Translations under genes and position numbers: made by a program
Shown: in pieces, positions 1 to 7,968 of the stretch
Position numbering within the stretch: the stretch's first letter is position 1
Layout: each line of letters opens with the position of its first letter
DNA from: Pseudonocardia sp. C8
Lineage (GTDB): Bacteria > Actinomycetota > Actinomycetes > Mycobacteriales > Pseudonocardiaceae
DNA length: 64,000 bases
Direction of reading: 5' to 3'
Assembly: GCF_014267175.1 (NCBI RefSeq)
Contig: NZ_JACMTR010000002.1
Location: 5,419,501-5,483,500, forward strand
Notes under the pieces: model-generated
What the model was told of the DNA's origin: nothing
The model's database searches: none
What the model saw: only the letters and a program-made list of their open reading frames with translations

Positions 1-90
1 TGCGGCGTCGGCATCGGGGCGGCGCGCGGCACCAGCATCGGGAGCGGCGCGGGAGCGGGTGGGCACGGGGCGGGAACGGGCGGGCGTGGG

Positions 91-1119
91 TCAGATCAGC
101 GTGACCGCGGCACCGATCAGCGCCAGGGCCGCGACGGCGGCAGCGGTGACCGCGACGATCTGGATCTGCCGCCGGTGCGCCGACCCGGCGCCGAGGTAGA
201 GCAGTGCGGCCGTGACGGCGGCGCCGAACACGAGGCCGCCGAGGTGCCCCTGCCAGGAGATCTGGGGGACGGTGAAGCTGATGACGACGTTGAGCGCGAT
301 CACGCCGATGACCTGCCCCGCCGGCAGCCGCAGCCGGCGCAGCAGCACGAACAGCGCCCCCATGAGTCCGAACACCGCGCCGGAGGCGCCCGCGGTCGCG
401 CCCGCCGGGTCGCTGAACAGCATCACGGCGGCGGCCCCGCCGAGGAGCGAGACGCCGTAGACCGCGACGAACCGGGCCCGGCCCAGCACCGTCTCGACCT
501 CGCGGCCGATGACCCACAGGGCGAACATGTTGGCCACCAGGTGCAGGGGGCCGATGTGCAGGAACCCGGACGTGACGATCCGCCAGTACTCGCCGCTCGC
601 GACGAGCGCGGGGACCAGGGCCCCCTCGGCGAACAGGGCGGAGCCGGAGTTCCCGTTGAGGCTGCCGGCGGTGACGACCGTCAGCACGAAGACCGCGACG
701 TTCGCGACGACGAGGCCCTGCATGATCACCGGCCGGCCGCCGGTGCGGCTGGCCCCGGCGACGTTCCGCCAGCGGGGCACGGCTCGCGACGACTGCGCCA
801 GGCAGTCGACGCAGTGCTGCCCGACCGGTGCCGGGCGCAGGCATTCCGGGCACGCCGGTCGCCCGCACCGGGTGCAGGACATCCGGGTCGGCCGGTCGGG
901 ATGCCGGGCGCAGACCGGCCGGCTGCCGGTGCCCGCGGGTGGCCCGCCGGCGGGCGGTGGTGCCGCTCCGCCCGGCCGGGGTGTCCCGCCGGCGCCGGGT
1001 GTGCCGGGCCACGGGCTCTGGGGTCGCGGGTACGGCGGCCCGTCCGCGCCGTCGGGCCGCGGGGTGTCGCGCGGCTCCCGGGACGGCCCGGATCCGGTGG
1101 GGTCAGGTGGTTCGGTCAG
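91..1119 (-). CDS. Rhomboid family intramembrane serine protease with N-terminal zinc finger
   Basis: Integral-membrane serine protease that would cleave substrates within the bilayer; the substrate is unknown. A proline/glycine-rich N-terminus is followed by a B-box-like zinc finger with paired cysteines (CARHP, CTRCGRPACPEC, CVDC), then about six hydrophobic segments. The catalytic serine is in GASGAVFG and the catalytic histidine in QGHLGG. It lies 7 bp downstream of ppiA, as in other actinobacteria, and is probably co-transcribed. The start is uncertain: no ATG or GTG exists between the ppiA stop and the finger except GTG at 915, so I chose the CTG at 1119, which has GGAG about 11 nt upstream. 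The GTG at 915 would begin just before the first zinc-finger cysteine. Confidence 0.88.
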   Translation of the reverse strand: MTEPPDPTGSGPSREPRDTPRPDGADGPPYPRPQSPWPGTPGAGGTPRPGGAAPPPAGGPPAGTGSRPVCARHPDRPTRMSCTRCGRPACPECLRPAPVGQHCVDCLAQSSRAVPRWRNVAGASRTGGRPVIMQGLVVANVAVFVLTVVTAGSLNGNSGSALFAEGALVPALVASGEYWRIVTSGFLHIGPLHLVANMFALWVIGREVETVLGRARFVAVYGVSLLGGAAAVMLFSDPAGATAGASGAVFGLMGALFVLLRRLRLPAGQVIGVIALNVVISFTVPQISWQGHLGGLVFGAAVTAALLYLGAGSAHRRQIQIVAVTAAAVAALALIGAAVTLI

Positions 1120-1126
1120 GGCGGGG

Positions 1127-1672
1127 TCAGCTCCGCTCGATGTCGACCTTCTCGATGACCACGTCGCTGAGCGGGCGGTCGGCCTGCCCGGTGGTGGTGT
1201 TCGCGATGGTGTCGACGACGGCCCGCGACTCGGCGTCGGCGACCTCACCGAAGATCGTGTGGCGCCGGTTGAGGTGCGGGGTCGGGCCCACCGTGATGAA
1301 GAACTGCGAGCCGTTGGTGCCGGGCCCGGCGTTGGCCATCGCGAGCAGGTAGGGCCGGTCGAACTTGAGCTCCGGGTGGAACTCGTCGCCGAACTGGTAG
1401 CCGGGGCCACCGCGACCGGTGCCGGTCGGGTCGCCACCCTGGATCATGAAACCGCTGATCACCCGGTGGAAGATCGACCCGTCGTAGAACGGCCCGGAGT
1501 CACCGCCGCTGGAGTTCGGCCCGGTGTAGTCCTTGGTGCCCTCGGCCAGGCCCACGAAGTTCGCCACCGTCTTGGGGGCGTGGTCGGCGAACAGGTCGAT
1601 CCTGATGTCGCCCACGTTCGTGTGCAGGACGGCCGTCGTCTTGGCGTTTCCTGGTTCCGTCACGGCTACCAT
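1127..1672 (-). CDS. ppiA: Cyclophilin-type peptidyl-prolyl cis-trans isomerase
   Basis: Cytoplasmic cyclophilin of 181 residues that catalyses proline cis-trans isomerisation during protein folding. The classical motifs are present: FHRVISGFMIQGGDPTGTG near residues 70-88, FGDEF, MANAGPGTNGSQFFI and the HTIFGEV tail. There is no signal peptide. ATG at 1672 was chosen; GTG at 1663 is a possible alternative. The gene is divergent from the cwsA-like gene and just upstream of rhomboid, matching the mycobacterial Rv0008c-Rv0009 arrangement, which supports the name. Confidence 0.93.
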   Translation of the reverse strand: MVAVTEPGNAKTTAVLHTNVGDIRIDLFADHAPKTVANFVGLAEGTKDYTGPNSSGGDSGPFYDGSIFHRVISGFMIQGGDPTGTGRGGPGYQFGDEFHPELKFDRPYLLAMANAGPGTNGSQFFITVGPTPHLNRRHTIFGEVADAESRAVVDTIANTTTGQADRPLSDVVIEKVDIERS

Positions 1673-1712
1673 CGTGCCAGTACGCAGCCGCATCAGTGGA
1701 AAGCAGGTCCCG

Positions 1713-2090
1713 ATGACGAGCATCGAGCGCAAGCGGGCCAAGGCCCGCAAGGACGCCACCGAGGCCGTGCACGCGTTCGCCGACGCCGGCCGGATCGCGG
1801 GTGGTACTGCCGTCTCCACTGTGTCCGACGCGGTCGCGCATGGGGTGGAGGACGCCCGCCGCACGCTCGCCGCCGCCATCGACCCGGACCCCGCGCCGCG
1901 GACCCGCCGCCTGCCGTGGATCCTCGCGGTGCTGGTGCTGACCGGGCTCGCCGCCTACGCCTGGGCGGCCCTGCTCCGCCGGGAGCGCGCGGTCGACCCG
2001 GGGACGCCATCACCGACGACACCGCCGTCCGAGGAGCAGATCCACGGCAAGCCGGTCGGCCAGGGCCCGGCGTCGAGCAACCCGAGCTGA
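1713..2090 (+). CDS. cwsA: CwsA-like single-pass membrane protein (cell wall synthesis)
   Basis: A 125-residue protein with a charged, helical, alanine-rich N-terminal region of about 65 residues, one transmembrane segment (LPWILAVLVLTGLAAYAWAA), an RRER stop-transfer and a Pro/Ser-rich tail. Sequence similarity to CwsA is weak by eye, but length, architecture and position (divergent from ppiA) match mycobacterial CwsA, which interacts with CrgA and Wag31 and affects polar growth and peptidoglycan synthesis. The ATG at 1713 was chosen because upstream codons run into the ppiA promoter region. The function is inferred from synteny and topology. Confidence 0.65.
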   Translation: MTSIERKRAKARKDATEAVHAFADAGRIAGGTAVSTVSDAVAHGVEDARRTLAAAIDPDPAPRTRRLPWILAVLVLTGLAAYAWAALLRRERAVDPGTPSPTTPPSEEQIHGKPVGQGPASSNPS

Positions 2091-2100
2091 CCGCGGTCAG
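2087..2100. terminator. 14-bp perfect palindrome holding both convergent stop codons
   Basis: CTGACCGCGGTCAG is its own reverse complement. It contains the TGA of the cwsA-like gene and, on the other strand, the TGA of the alpha/beta hydrolase gene. It is too short to be a convincing intrinsic terminator but could be a minimal bidirectional stop. Confidence 0.3.
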
Positions 2101-3245
2101 AGCACCGCGCCCAGGAACCCGGTGACGGTGGCGGCGTAGCCGTCCGGGTCGGCGTTCCAGCTGCCGGTGTGCTCGGTGCCGGCGAACTCCTGGTAGGTCA
2201 CCGGCCAGTCCAGCCCGGGCGCTGCGGCCGCGAGGTCGCGGCTCAGCGACACGGGGACGGCGGTGTCGCCGTCGCTGTGCAGCAGCAGGGTCGGCGGGCG
2301 GACCGCGGGCGGGTTGCGGAGCAGGTCGAACCGGTCGAGGTCGATCCCGATCCGGCGCTCGGTGAACCGGGCCGCCACCCCCGCCAGCGACGGCGGCAGC
2401 ACCCGGTTGCGGGCCTGCTGGCGCAGGGTGCGGCGCCAGTCGAGCAGCGGTGCGTCCCAGACGACCGCCGCGACCGCACCGGCGTACCCGGAGCGGTCGA
2501 GGAACGCGCCGCCCACCGCGGCCCCCATCGACCACCCGACCAGCACCAGCCGGGTGGCGCCCCGGTCGAGCGCGTAGGCCGCCGCCGCGGCCACGTCACG
2601 CCACTCGGTGTCCCCGAGGTGGGACCGGCCGTCCGGCGGGTCCGGGGCGGCGCCGTCCCCGCGATAGCTGATCACCAGCGACGTCAGGCCGGCCGCGTGC
2701 AGCGCGGGCAGCGCCCGCAGCGACTCCCGCCTCGTCCCCCCGCGACCGTGCACGCACAGCGCCCAGGTGTGCCCGCCCGCGTCCGCCGGGGCCGGGACGA
2801 GCCAGGCCGGGGCGGGGCCGAGCTCGGTCGGGACCGCGACGTCGTCGAACACCAGGCCGCGTGCCCCGGGATCGGGGTCGAAGGGGCCCGCGTCGAGCAC
2901 CGCCGGGCCGGTCGCCGGGACGGGGCCACCCCGCAGCTCGCGCACCACCCGCCGCCGGCCGCACTCGAGCACCGGCCCGACCACGCTCAGGCCGGCCGCG
3001 CCGCGCAGCCCCCACACGCCGGGCTGGGCGGCCAGCCTGCTGCGGGCCAGCTCGACGATGCCGGACCCGGCCTCGAGCACCCGTTCGGGGAGGCCCGGGT
3101 TCTGCGCCGGGTGGAGCAGTACGGTCGAGTACCGCCAGGAGACCGCCGCGGCGGCCGCTCCCCCGGCTCCACCGAGGGCGCCGGCCAGGACGCCGGCGAC
3201 GTAGCCGGTGCCCGGCCGGGCGGACGGGGTCGGGACTGCGCGCAC
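2097..3245 (-). CDS. Alpha/beta hydrolase
   Basis: A 382-residue serine hydrolase. The nucleophile is in GWSMGAA, the acidic residue is probably in HSDGDTAVP and the catalytic histidine in GTEHTGSW; an HGRGG segment is a likely oxyanion-hole strand. The first 170 residues include a hydrophobic Ala/Gly-rich stretch (about residues 12-32) that could be a membrane anchor or uncleaved signal. The frame stays open far upstream, but that part is antisense to the secreted repeat protein; GTG at 3245 is the sensible start. Many actinobacterial relatives are uncharacterised esterases or dipeptidyl-peptidase-like enzymes, so no substrate is assigned. Confidence 0.85.
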   Translation of the reverse strand: MRAVPTPSARPGTGYVAGVLAGALGGAGGAAAAAVSWRYSTVLLHPAQNPGLPERVLEAGSGIVELARSRLAAQPGVWGLRGAAGLSVVGPVLECGRRRVVRELRGGPVPATGPAVLDAGPFDPDPGARGLVFDDVAVPTELGPAPAWLVPAPADAGGHTWALCVHGRGGTRRESLRALPALHAAGLTSLVISYRGDGAAPDPPDGRSHLGDTEWRDVAAAAAYALDRGATRLVLVGWSMGAAVGGAFLDRSGYAGAVAAVVWDAPLLDWRRTLRQQARNRVLPPSLAGVAARFTERRIGIDLDRFDLLRNPPAVRPPTLLLHSDGDTAVPVSLSRDLAAAAPGLDWPVTYQEFAGTEHTGSWNADPDGYAATVTGFLGAVL

Positions 3246-3410
3246 GCCGTCATCCTGCTCCCCGGTCCGTGAGCGGCGCACCCGGGATCGACTACTCCAT
3301 GGTGACCACAGCTGACAGCCGGCTCTCACCTCGCCACCCGTCCGAGTGAAGTTGCCAACCATGATCGCTCCGAAGCGCAACAACTCACCTGATGGGTCGT
3401 TCCCCTTTCG

Positions 3411-3426
3411 GAGGCACATGTGCCTC
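3411..3426. promoter_or_regulatory. 16-bp perfect palindrome upstream of secreted repeat protein
   Basis: GAGGCACATGTGCCTC is a perfect palindrome 37 bp upstream of the ATG at 3463. Its position suits an operator for a dimeric regulator controlling the secreted repeat protein. No regulator is encoded next door. Confidence 0.4.
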
Positions 3427-3462
3427 GCTCCCCAACCCCCATCAGTTCGAAAGGACGCGCGA

Positions 3463-4257
3463 ATGAACTCGCTCGCCCGTAACGCGCTCCGGTTCTCCCT
3501 GGCCGGCGCTGGTGTCGCCGTGCTGGGCGCCGGTGTGGCCGGCCAGGCTTCGGCCGCCGAGCTCCCGGACCTGCCGGAGGCCCCCGACGCCTCGGCGTTG
3601 ACCGACGCCGTGCCGGCCCCCGGCGAGGACGGCACGGTCTCCACCCCGGAGAGCTCGGTGACGTTCGGCCAGCTGCAGGCCCCGCAGGCGGAGGCGTCCG
3701 GCCTGCCGGAGCTGCCCGCCTCCGACGGGCTCCCGGGTCTGCCGGAGCTGCCCTCCGCCGACTCGCTGCCCTCGGCCGACGCGCTCCCGTCCGCCGACTC
3801 GCTGCCCTCCGCGGACGCGCTGCCGTCCACCGACGCCCTGCCGTCCGCCGACGCCCTGCCGGGCGCCGACTCGCTGCCGGGCGCGAACGCGAAGGCCGAG
3901 GCGGGCACGCACCAGTCCGACCACGAGGACGAGTCCTCGGAGGACGAGGAGTCCGAGGAGGGGGCCGGCTCCCCGCTCGACGCGCTCCCGATCGACACCC
4001 CGGAGCTCCCGAGCGCCCCGCAGCTCCCCGGCGCCGACGCGCTGCCGACCGCGACGACGCTCCCGGCCCCGGCCGGCCTCCCGAGCGCCGGCGACCTGCC
4101 GGTCGACCAGCTGCCGTCCGCGGACGCGCTGCCCTCCGCCGACGCGCTCCCGCTGCCCTCCGCGGACGCGCTGCCGCAGCCGAACCCCGAGGCGCTGCCG
4201 ACCCTGGACATCCCGGGTGTCATGTACGTCGAGGCGCCGTCCGTCAACGCCGGCTGA
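3463..4257 (+). CDS. Secreted protein with tandem Leu-Pro-Ser-Ala-Asp repeats
   Basis: A 264-residue exported protein of unknown function. A classical signal peptide (MNSLARNALRFSLAG onward) ends at an AxA site near residue 31 (GQASA|AEL). The mature chain is low-complexity: about a dozen repeats of the type ALPSAD/SLPSAD in two blocks (roughly residues 100-150 and 205-250), separated by a very acidic stretch (HEDESSEDEESEE) near residue 155. No cysteines, membrane anchor or sorting motif are seen. AAAGGACG precedes the ATG. The composition suggests an unstructured, Ca- or surface-binding envelope protein, but that is a guess. A strong terminator follows. Confidence 0.85.
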   Translation: MNSLARNALRFSLAGAGVAVLGAGVAGQASAAELPDLPEAPDASALTDAVPAPGEDGTVSTPESSVTFGQLQAPQAEASGLPELPASDGLPGLPELPSADSLPSADALPSADSLPSADALPSTDALPSADALPGADSLPGANAKAEAGTHQSDHEDESSEDEESEEGAGSPLDALPIDTPELPSAPQLPGADALPTATTLPAPAGLPSAGDLPVDQLPSADALPSADALPLPSADALPQPNPEALPTLDIPGVMYVEAPSVNAG

Positions 4258-4284
4258 CGCACCGGTCCCACCGGCACGCCCGGC

Positions 4285-4332
4285 CGGCCGCCCCGCCCGC
4301 TCCCTCCCAGCCTCGAGCGGGCCGGGCGGCCG
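4285..4332. terminator. Bidirectional terminator hairpin
   Basis: Inverted repeat with arms at 4285-4302 and 4315-4332: 18 bp with one mismatch, almost all G/C, and a 12-nt loop. It sits between convergent genes (secreted repeat protein on +, GNAT on -) and can serve both. Confidence 0.75.
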
Positions 4333-4354
4333 CCGACGCGTGCGATCCCGACCG

Positions 4355-4915
4355 TCAGCACCACCCGTGGCGGGGCTGCGGCGGCGGGGCCGGCACCACC
4401 GGCGCCCGCACGATCAGCTCGTAGCGGTCGAAGTCACCCTCGTCGTCCTGCACGTGCCGGACGAACCGGAACCCGGCCCGGCGCGCCACCCCGATCGACG
4501 GCACGTTGTCCGGGTCGACGTCGATCGAGATCCGGTCGACGTCGCCGCGCTCCCCGAGATAGCGCGCTGCCAGCCGCACCGCCCGTGTCGCGAGACCCCG
4601 CCGGCGGTACGCCGGGTAGATCCCGTAGGCCAGGCCGGCGCGCCGGGCCGCAGGATCCAGATCGGCGTCGATGGTCCCGGCGAGCACCGCACCGCCGGTG
4701 ATCCGGATGCCGAAGCTGAGTTTCGGGCCGTCGTCGGCCCAGCGTTCGATCGCCCGGCGGACGTGCGCCCGCACGGTCGCGAGGTTCCCGGGTCCGCCGT
4801 TGAGCCAGCGGATCAATTCGGCGTCCTCACCGGCGAGGTGCGGCTCCACATCGTCCCAGCGCAGCGGGCTGAGGACGACCACACCGTCCGCCAAGGTGTT
4901 CGAGGGCCGGGCCAC
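4355..4915 (-). CDS. GNAT family N-acetyltransferase
   Basis: A 186-residue acetyltransferase of the RimJ/RimL type. The acetyl-CoA-binding motif A is visible as AYRRRGLATRAVRLAARYL (about residues 105-123), followed by the typical SIGVARRAGFRFVRHV strand-helix-strand segment. The substrate cannot be predicted: it may be a ribosomal or other N-terminus, or a small molecule. The GTG at 4915 is chosen because the protein then begins directly before the first strand; an in-frame ATG at 4990 would add an arginine-rich, poorly conserved extension. Confidence 0.85.
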   Translation of the reverse strand: MARPSNTLADGVVVLSPLRWDDVEPHLAGEDAELIRWLNGGPGNLATVRAHVRRAIERWADDGPKLSFGIRITGGAVLAGTIDADLDPAARRAGLAYGIYPAYRRRGLATRAVRLAARYLGERGDVDRISIDVDPDNVPSIGVARRAGFRFVRHVQDDEGDFDRYELIVRAPVVPAPPPQPRHGWC

Positions 4916-4986
4916 GCATCCATCCTGCCGCACCCGTCGCGGTCCGTGACCGGGCCCTCCGTCCGTGGTGACCCCGGACGGTGGAC

Positions 4987-5751
4987 TCACCTTCCCGGTG
5001 ACGTCCCGACCCGGTAGCGGACGAGCAACGTGTCGTCGCCGGTGACGACGCTGACCAGCTCGAGGCGCTCCGGGTCCATGCCGGCGCCGCGGGCGATCCG
5101 GGCGGCGTCGCCGGAGACGAGGAACGGCGCGACGGTGAGCCGCAGCTCGTCGACCAGGCCGGCCTCGGCGAGGCTGCCGAACAGCGCGGGCCCGCCCATG
5201 CAGTTGATCCGGTGCAGCCCGCGGCGGCCGAGCTCGGCGACCACGGCGGCCAGGTCCACCGACCGGTCGCCGACCAGCACGACGTGCGCGCCCGCGGCCG
5301 CCCAGCTCGCGCGCAGCCGCTCCGGCGCCGCGGCGCAGGTGAACACGATCGTCGGGACCAGCGTGTCGGTGAGCACCGGCGCCGACGGGCCCAGTGACCG
5401 TCCGGTCGAGGTCACCACCGCCGTCGCCGGTACCGGCTCCAGCCCGAAGCGGTGCCGCCGGTCGGCCATCCGCTCGTCCGGTTTCACCCCGGTGAAGCCC
5501 TCCACGGTGGCGGTCCCGGCACCGACCAGGACGACGTCGGCGAGGTCGGTCCCGAGGTCGAGCACGACCCGGTCCGGGGGCGTGGACAGGCCCGCGGCCA
5601 GCCCGTCGACCTCGACGGCGCCGTCCGCGCTGGACACGAAGTTGACCGCGACGTAGGGGGCGCCGGCCGGGTAGGCGTAGAGCCGCTCGAGCGCCTCCAC
5701 GGACAGCGGCCCGGCACCGGCCGTGGGGAAGATCTGCTGGATGCCGGTCAT
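4987..5751 (-). CDS. RibD C-terminal / dihydrofolate reductase-like reductase
   Basis: A 254-residue NADPH-dependent reductase domain like the C-terminal half of RibD, without the deaminase half. Visible features are AVNFVSSADGAVEVDG at the N-terminal strand, VVLVGAGTATVEG, and a late INCMGGPALFGSLAEAGLVDE (nucleotide-binding loop plus signature). Its ATG overlaps the folP stop by 4 bp (ATGA), so the two are translationally coupled. Known stand-alone RibD-like proteins reduce the riboflavin pyrimidine intermediate, and the mycobacterial Rv2671 protein also reduces dihydrofolate. Pairing with folP makes a folate-related reduction worth considering; this is inference. Confidence 0.85.
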   Translation of the reverse strand: MTGIQQIFPTAGAGPLSVEALERLYAYPAGAPYVAVNFVSSADGAVEVDGLAAGLSTPPDRVVLDLGTDLADVVLVGAGTATVEGFTGVKPDERMADRRHRFGLEPVPATAVVTSTGRSLGPSAPVLTDTLVPTIVFTCAAAPERLRASWAAAGAHVVLVGDRSVDLAAVVAELGRRGLHRINCMGGPALFGSLAEAGLVDELRLTVAPFLVSGDAARIARGAGMDPERLELVSVVTGDDTLLVRYRVGTSPGR

Positions 5752-6614
5752 GCGAGCAGCCTCACCGCGCGCGACGGGGCCCGCTCGCCGCGGACCGTGG
5801 CGACCATCTCGCAGGTCTCGCGGGTCGCGCGGGCCTGGTGTGCGCGGACCATCGCGACCCCGCGGTCCGCGGCGATCGCCGTCGCCGCGAGCGTGCCGGT
5901 GAGCCGCTCGGAGAGCGGGACGTCGAGCGACTCGCCGACGACGGTCTTGTTCGACATCGCCAGCAGCACCGGCCAGCCGGTGGCGACCATCGCGTCGATG
6001 CCGCGCAGCACCTGCAGGCTGTGCAGCGTGTTCTTGGAGAAGTCGATCGCCGGGTCGATCAGGATGCCCTCGGCGGGCACGCCGGCGGCGACGGCCTTCT
6101 CCGCCAGCGCGACGGTCTGGGCGATCACCGTGCCGAGTACGTCGGTGTAGCGCGGCCGGTGCGGCTCGGTCCGCGGCGTGACGTGGTCGGTGTGCGCGCT
6201 GACGTACCCGGCGCCGTACCGCGCCGCGACCTCGAGGATCCCGCCGTCGGCGGCCGCCCAGTTGTCGTTGACGAGATCGGCCCCTGCCGCGCAGACGGCG
6301 TCGGCCGGACCGGCACGGAAGGTGTCCACCGAGATCACGACGTCCGGGAACTCCCGGCGCGCCCACTCCACGGTCGGGACGACCCGGTCGATCTCCTCCT
6401 GCTCGGTGACCTCGGTGCCCGGGCTGGCCGGCACGCCCCCGATGTCGATCACGTCGGCGCCCTCCCGGACGACGGCGGCGATCCGGTCCCGGGCGGCCTG
6501 CTCGGCGAACGTGACCCCGTGGTCGTAGAACGAGTCGGGGGTCCGGTTGACGATCGCCATCACCATCGCACGGTCGCGGTTCCAGGTGCGTCCGCGGAAC
6601 GTCAGGCTCGGCAC
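5748..6614 (-). CDS. folP: Dihydropteroate synthase family protein
   Basis: A 288-residue TIM-barrel enzyme of the pterin-binding family that condenses 6-hydroxymethyl-dihydropterin diphosphate with p-aminobenzoate. Signatures: MAIVNRTPDSFYDHG (loop 1), DVIDIGG, VVISVDTFRA, DLVNDNWA, ILIDPAIDF and the C-terminal VRAHQ. Some positions differ from housekeeping FolP: the usual VNDIS(G/A)G is replaced by VNDNWAA and the final motif is RAHQAR rather than RVHD-type. It may therefore be a FolP2-type paralogue. GTG at 6614 has a GAGGA ribosome site. It forms an overlapping operon with the RibD-like gene. Confidence 0.85.
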   Translation of the reverse strand: MPSLTFRGRTWNRDRAMVMAIVNRTPDSFYDHGVTFAEQAARDRIAAVVREGADVIDIGGVPASPGTEVTEQEEIDRVVPTVEWARREFPDVVISVDTFRAGPADAVCAAGADLVNDNWAAADGGILEVAARYGAGYVSAHTDHVTPRTEPHRPRYTDVLGTVIAQTVALAEKAVAAGVPAEGILIDPAIDFSKNTLHSLQVLRGIDAMVATGWPVLLAMSNKTVVGESLDVPLSERLTGTLAATAIAADRGVAMVRAHQARATRETCEMVATVRGERAPSRAVRLLA

Positions 6615-6713
6615 GGGTCCTCCTCGCAGCACGACACCGGGGTCCACGTCCGGACCCGGTCCGTGATCCATCTTCACCGCAACCCGACGGGCCCGGCCAC
6701 CCGGCCGCCGTCC

Positions 6714-6738
6714 CGCCATGACCTCGCAGGTCATGGCG
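6714..6738. promoter_or_regulatory. 25-bp perfect inverted repeat, candidate operator
   Basis: Arms CGCCATGACCT and AGGTCATGGCG (11 bp each, perfect) flank a 3-bp centre. The repeat lies in the 179-bp region between divergent folP (start 6614) and the thioesterase (start 6794). The geometry fits a dimeric transcription factor rather than an RNA hairpin, because the 3-nt loop is tight. Confidence 0.5.
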
Positions 6739-6793
6739 ATGCGCGCCGCCGTCGGCGAGGATCGGCGGCGACCCCCACGACCTGGAGGACACC

Positions 6794-7195
6794 GTGCCCG
6801 CACCGGACCCCGCCGTGCTCGTCGCCGCCATGCCGTTCGCGGAGCTGCTCGGCATCACCGTCACCGACGCGACACCCGAGCGTGCCGTGGCGACGCTGGC
6901 GTACCGGCCGGAGATCTGCACGGCGGGCGGGATCGTGCACGGCGGGGCGCTGATGACGCTGGCCGACTCGACCGGTGCGCTGTGCGCCTTCCTCGGCCTG
7001 CCCGAGGGCGCGACGACCGCCACGACCAGCTCGCACACGGTGCTGCTGCGGGCGGCCCGTGGCGGGACGCTCACCGCCACCGCGCGGGTGGTGCACCGGG
7101 GGCGCCGTGACGTCGTCGTCGACACCGAGGTGACCGACGACGGCGGACGCCCGGTCTCCCGCACCACCCAGACCCAGGCGGTGCTGGGTCCCTGA
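6794..7195 (+). CDS. PaaI family hotdog-fold thioesterase
   Basis: A 133-residue acyl-CoA thioesterase of the PaaI/YdiI class. The hotdog signature GIVHGGALMTLADSTGA (about residues 47-63) carries the HGG substrate-binding turn and an aspartate in the catalytic helix. Likely role: hydrolysis of aryl- or acyl-CoA esters to recycle CoA. GTG at 6794 has TGGAGGAC directly upstream. It is divergent from folP and convergent with the TetR gene (8-bp gap). Confidence 0.88.
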   Translation: MPAPDPAVLVAAMPFAELLGITVTDATPERAVATLAYRPEICTAGGIVHGGALMTLADSTGALCAFLGLPEGATTATTSSHTVLLRAARGGTLTATARVVHRGRRDVVVDTEVTDDGGRPVSRTTQTQAVLGP

Positions 7196-7202
7196 CCGGC
7201 CG

Positions 7203-7946
7203 TCAGCCGACGGGCTCGGGACGCGGCTCCCCGTCGCCGGTCCGCGGCGCCCGCGGGGGCGGTGGCTGCTCCAGTGGCGCGGTGAGCACGGCGACGCAGG
7301 CGTCGATCAGCCGGGTCGCCCACTCGGTCCGCGGCGGGTGGGAGTCGTCCTTCTCGTGGTCGGCGATCGTGTGGATGAACAGGTGGGTGACCATCCGCCA
7401 CCGTTCCGCATAGACCTCGGCGGGCAGGTGGTCCAGTGCCCGCTGCAGTCCCTCGCGCACCGCGCGGAGGCTGGATGCGATCTGCCAGCTGTCGGAGACC
7501 CGGTAGTTCGGGGAGGCGGACAGCTGGGCGAGGAAGCGCGCGTAGTGGCAGCCGGGTTCGCCGACCGCCTCCACCAGTGGCCGGACCAGTGCCTCGACGA
7601 GCGTGCGGGGGTCGGCCGCCCGTCCGCTCGCGTACACCTGCGCCAGGTGCTCGAGCCGTCGTTCGTTGATCTGGCCCATCCGGTACTGGAAGACGGCGGT
7701 GACGAGATCCGGCCGCGGACCGAAGTGGTACTGGATCGCGGACGCGTTGCGCTGCCCGGCCGCGGTGACGATGTCGCGCAGCGGGACCGCGGCGATCCCG
7801 CGTTCGGCGAACAGCCGCTCCGCCGCGAGCACGATCTTGGTCCGGGTGTCCGAGGGGCCGGCGCCGGCCGCCGTTCCGGTCCCGGCCCCGTCGGCGTCGG
7901 TGCGGCGCGGCGTCGCCCGGCCGGGGCGGGCTGATGGACCTGACAC
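7203..7946 (-). CDS. TetR family regulator divergent from the MFS/alkylsulfatase operon
   Basis: A 247-residue repressor. The N-terminal HTH runs through AAERLFAERGIAAVPLRDIV and the recognition region ASAIQYHFGPRPDLV (about residues 40-80); the C-terminal helices would bind the ligand. GTG at 7946 was chosen; further upstream codons cross the promoter of the divergent transporter. A 173-bp intergenic region separates it from the MFS gene, so it most likely regulates the transporter-sulfatase pair and itself. A TATACT hexamer 13 bp before its start could be its -10 element. Confidence 0.88.
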   Translation of the reverse strand: MSGPSARPGRATPRRTDADGAGTGTAAGAGPSDTRTKIVLAAERLFAERGIAAVPLRDIVTAAGQRNASAIQYHFGPRPDLVTAVFQYRMGQINERRLEHLAQVYASGRAADPRTLVEALVRPLVEAVGEPGCHYARFLAQLSASPNYRVSDSWQIASSLRAVREGLQRALDHLPAEVYAERWRMVTHLFIHTIADHEKDDSHPPRTEWATRLIDACVAVLTAPLEQPPPPRAPRTGDGEPRPEPVG

Positions 7947-7968
7947 GGAATCGAGTATACGGCGAGCC

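Noticed and set aside
3246..4364. Upstream extension of the alpha/beta hydrolase frame by more than 370 codons
   Set aside because: The extension is antisense to the secreted LPSAD-repeat gene and reads as low-complexity Ser/Ala/Gly sequence produced by that repeat; the hydrolase begins naturally at GTG 3245.
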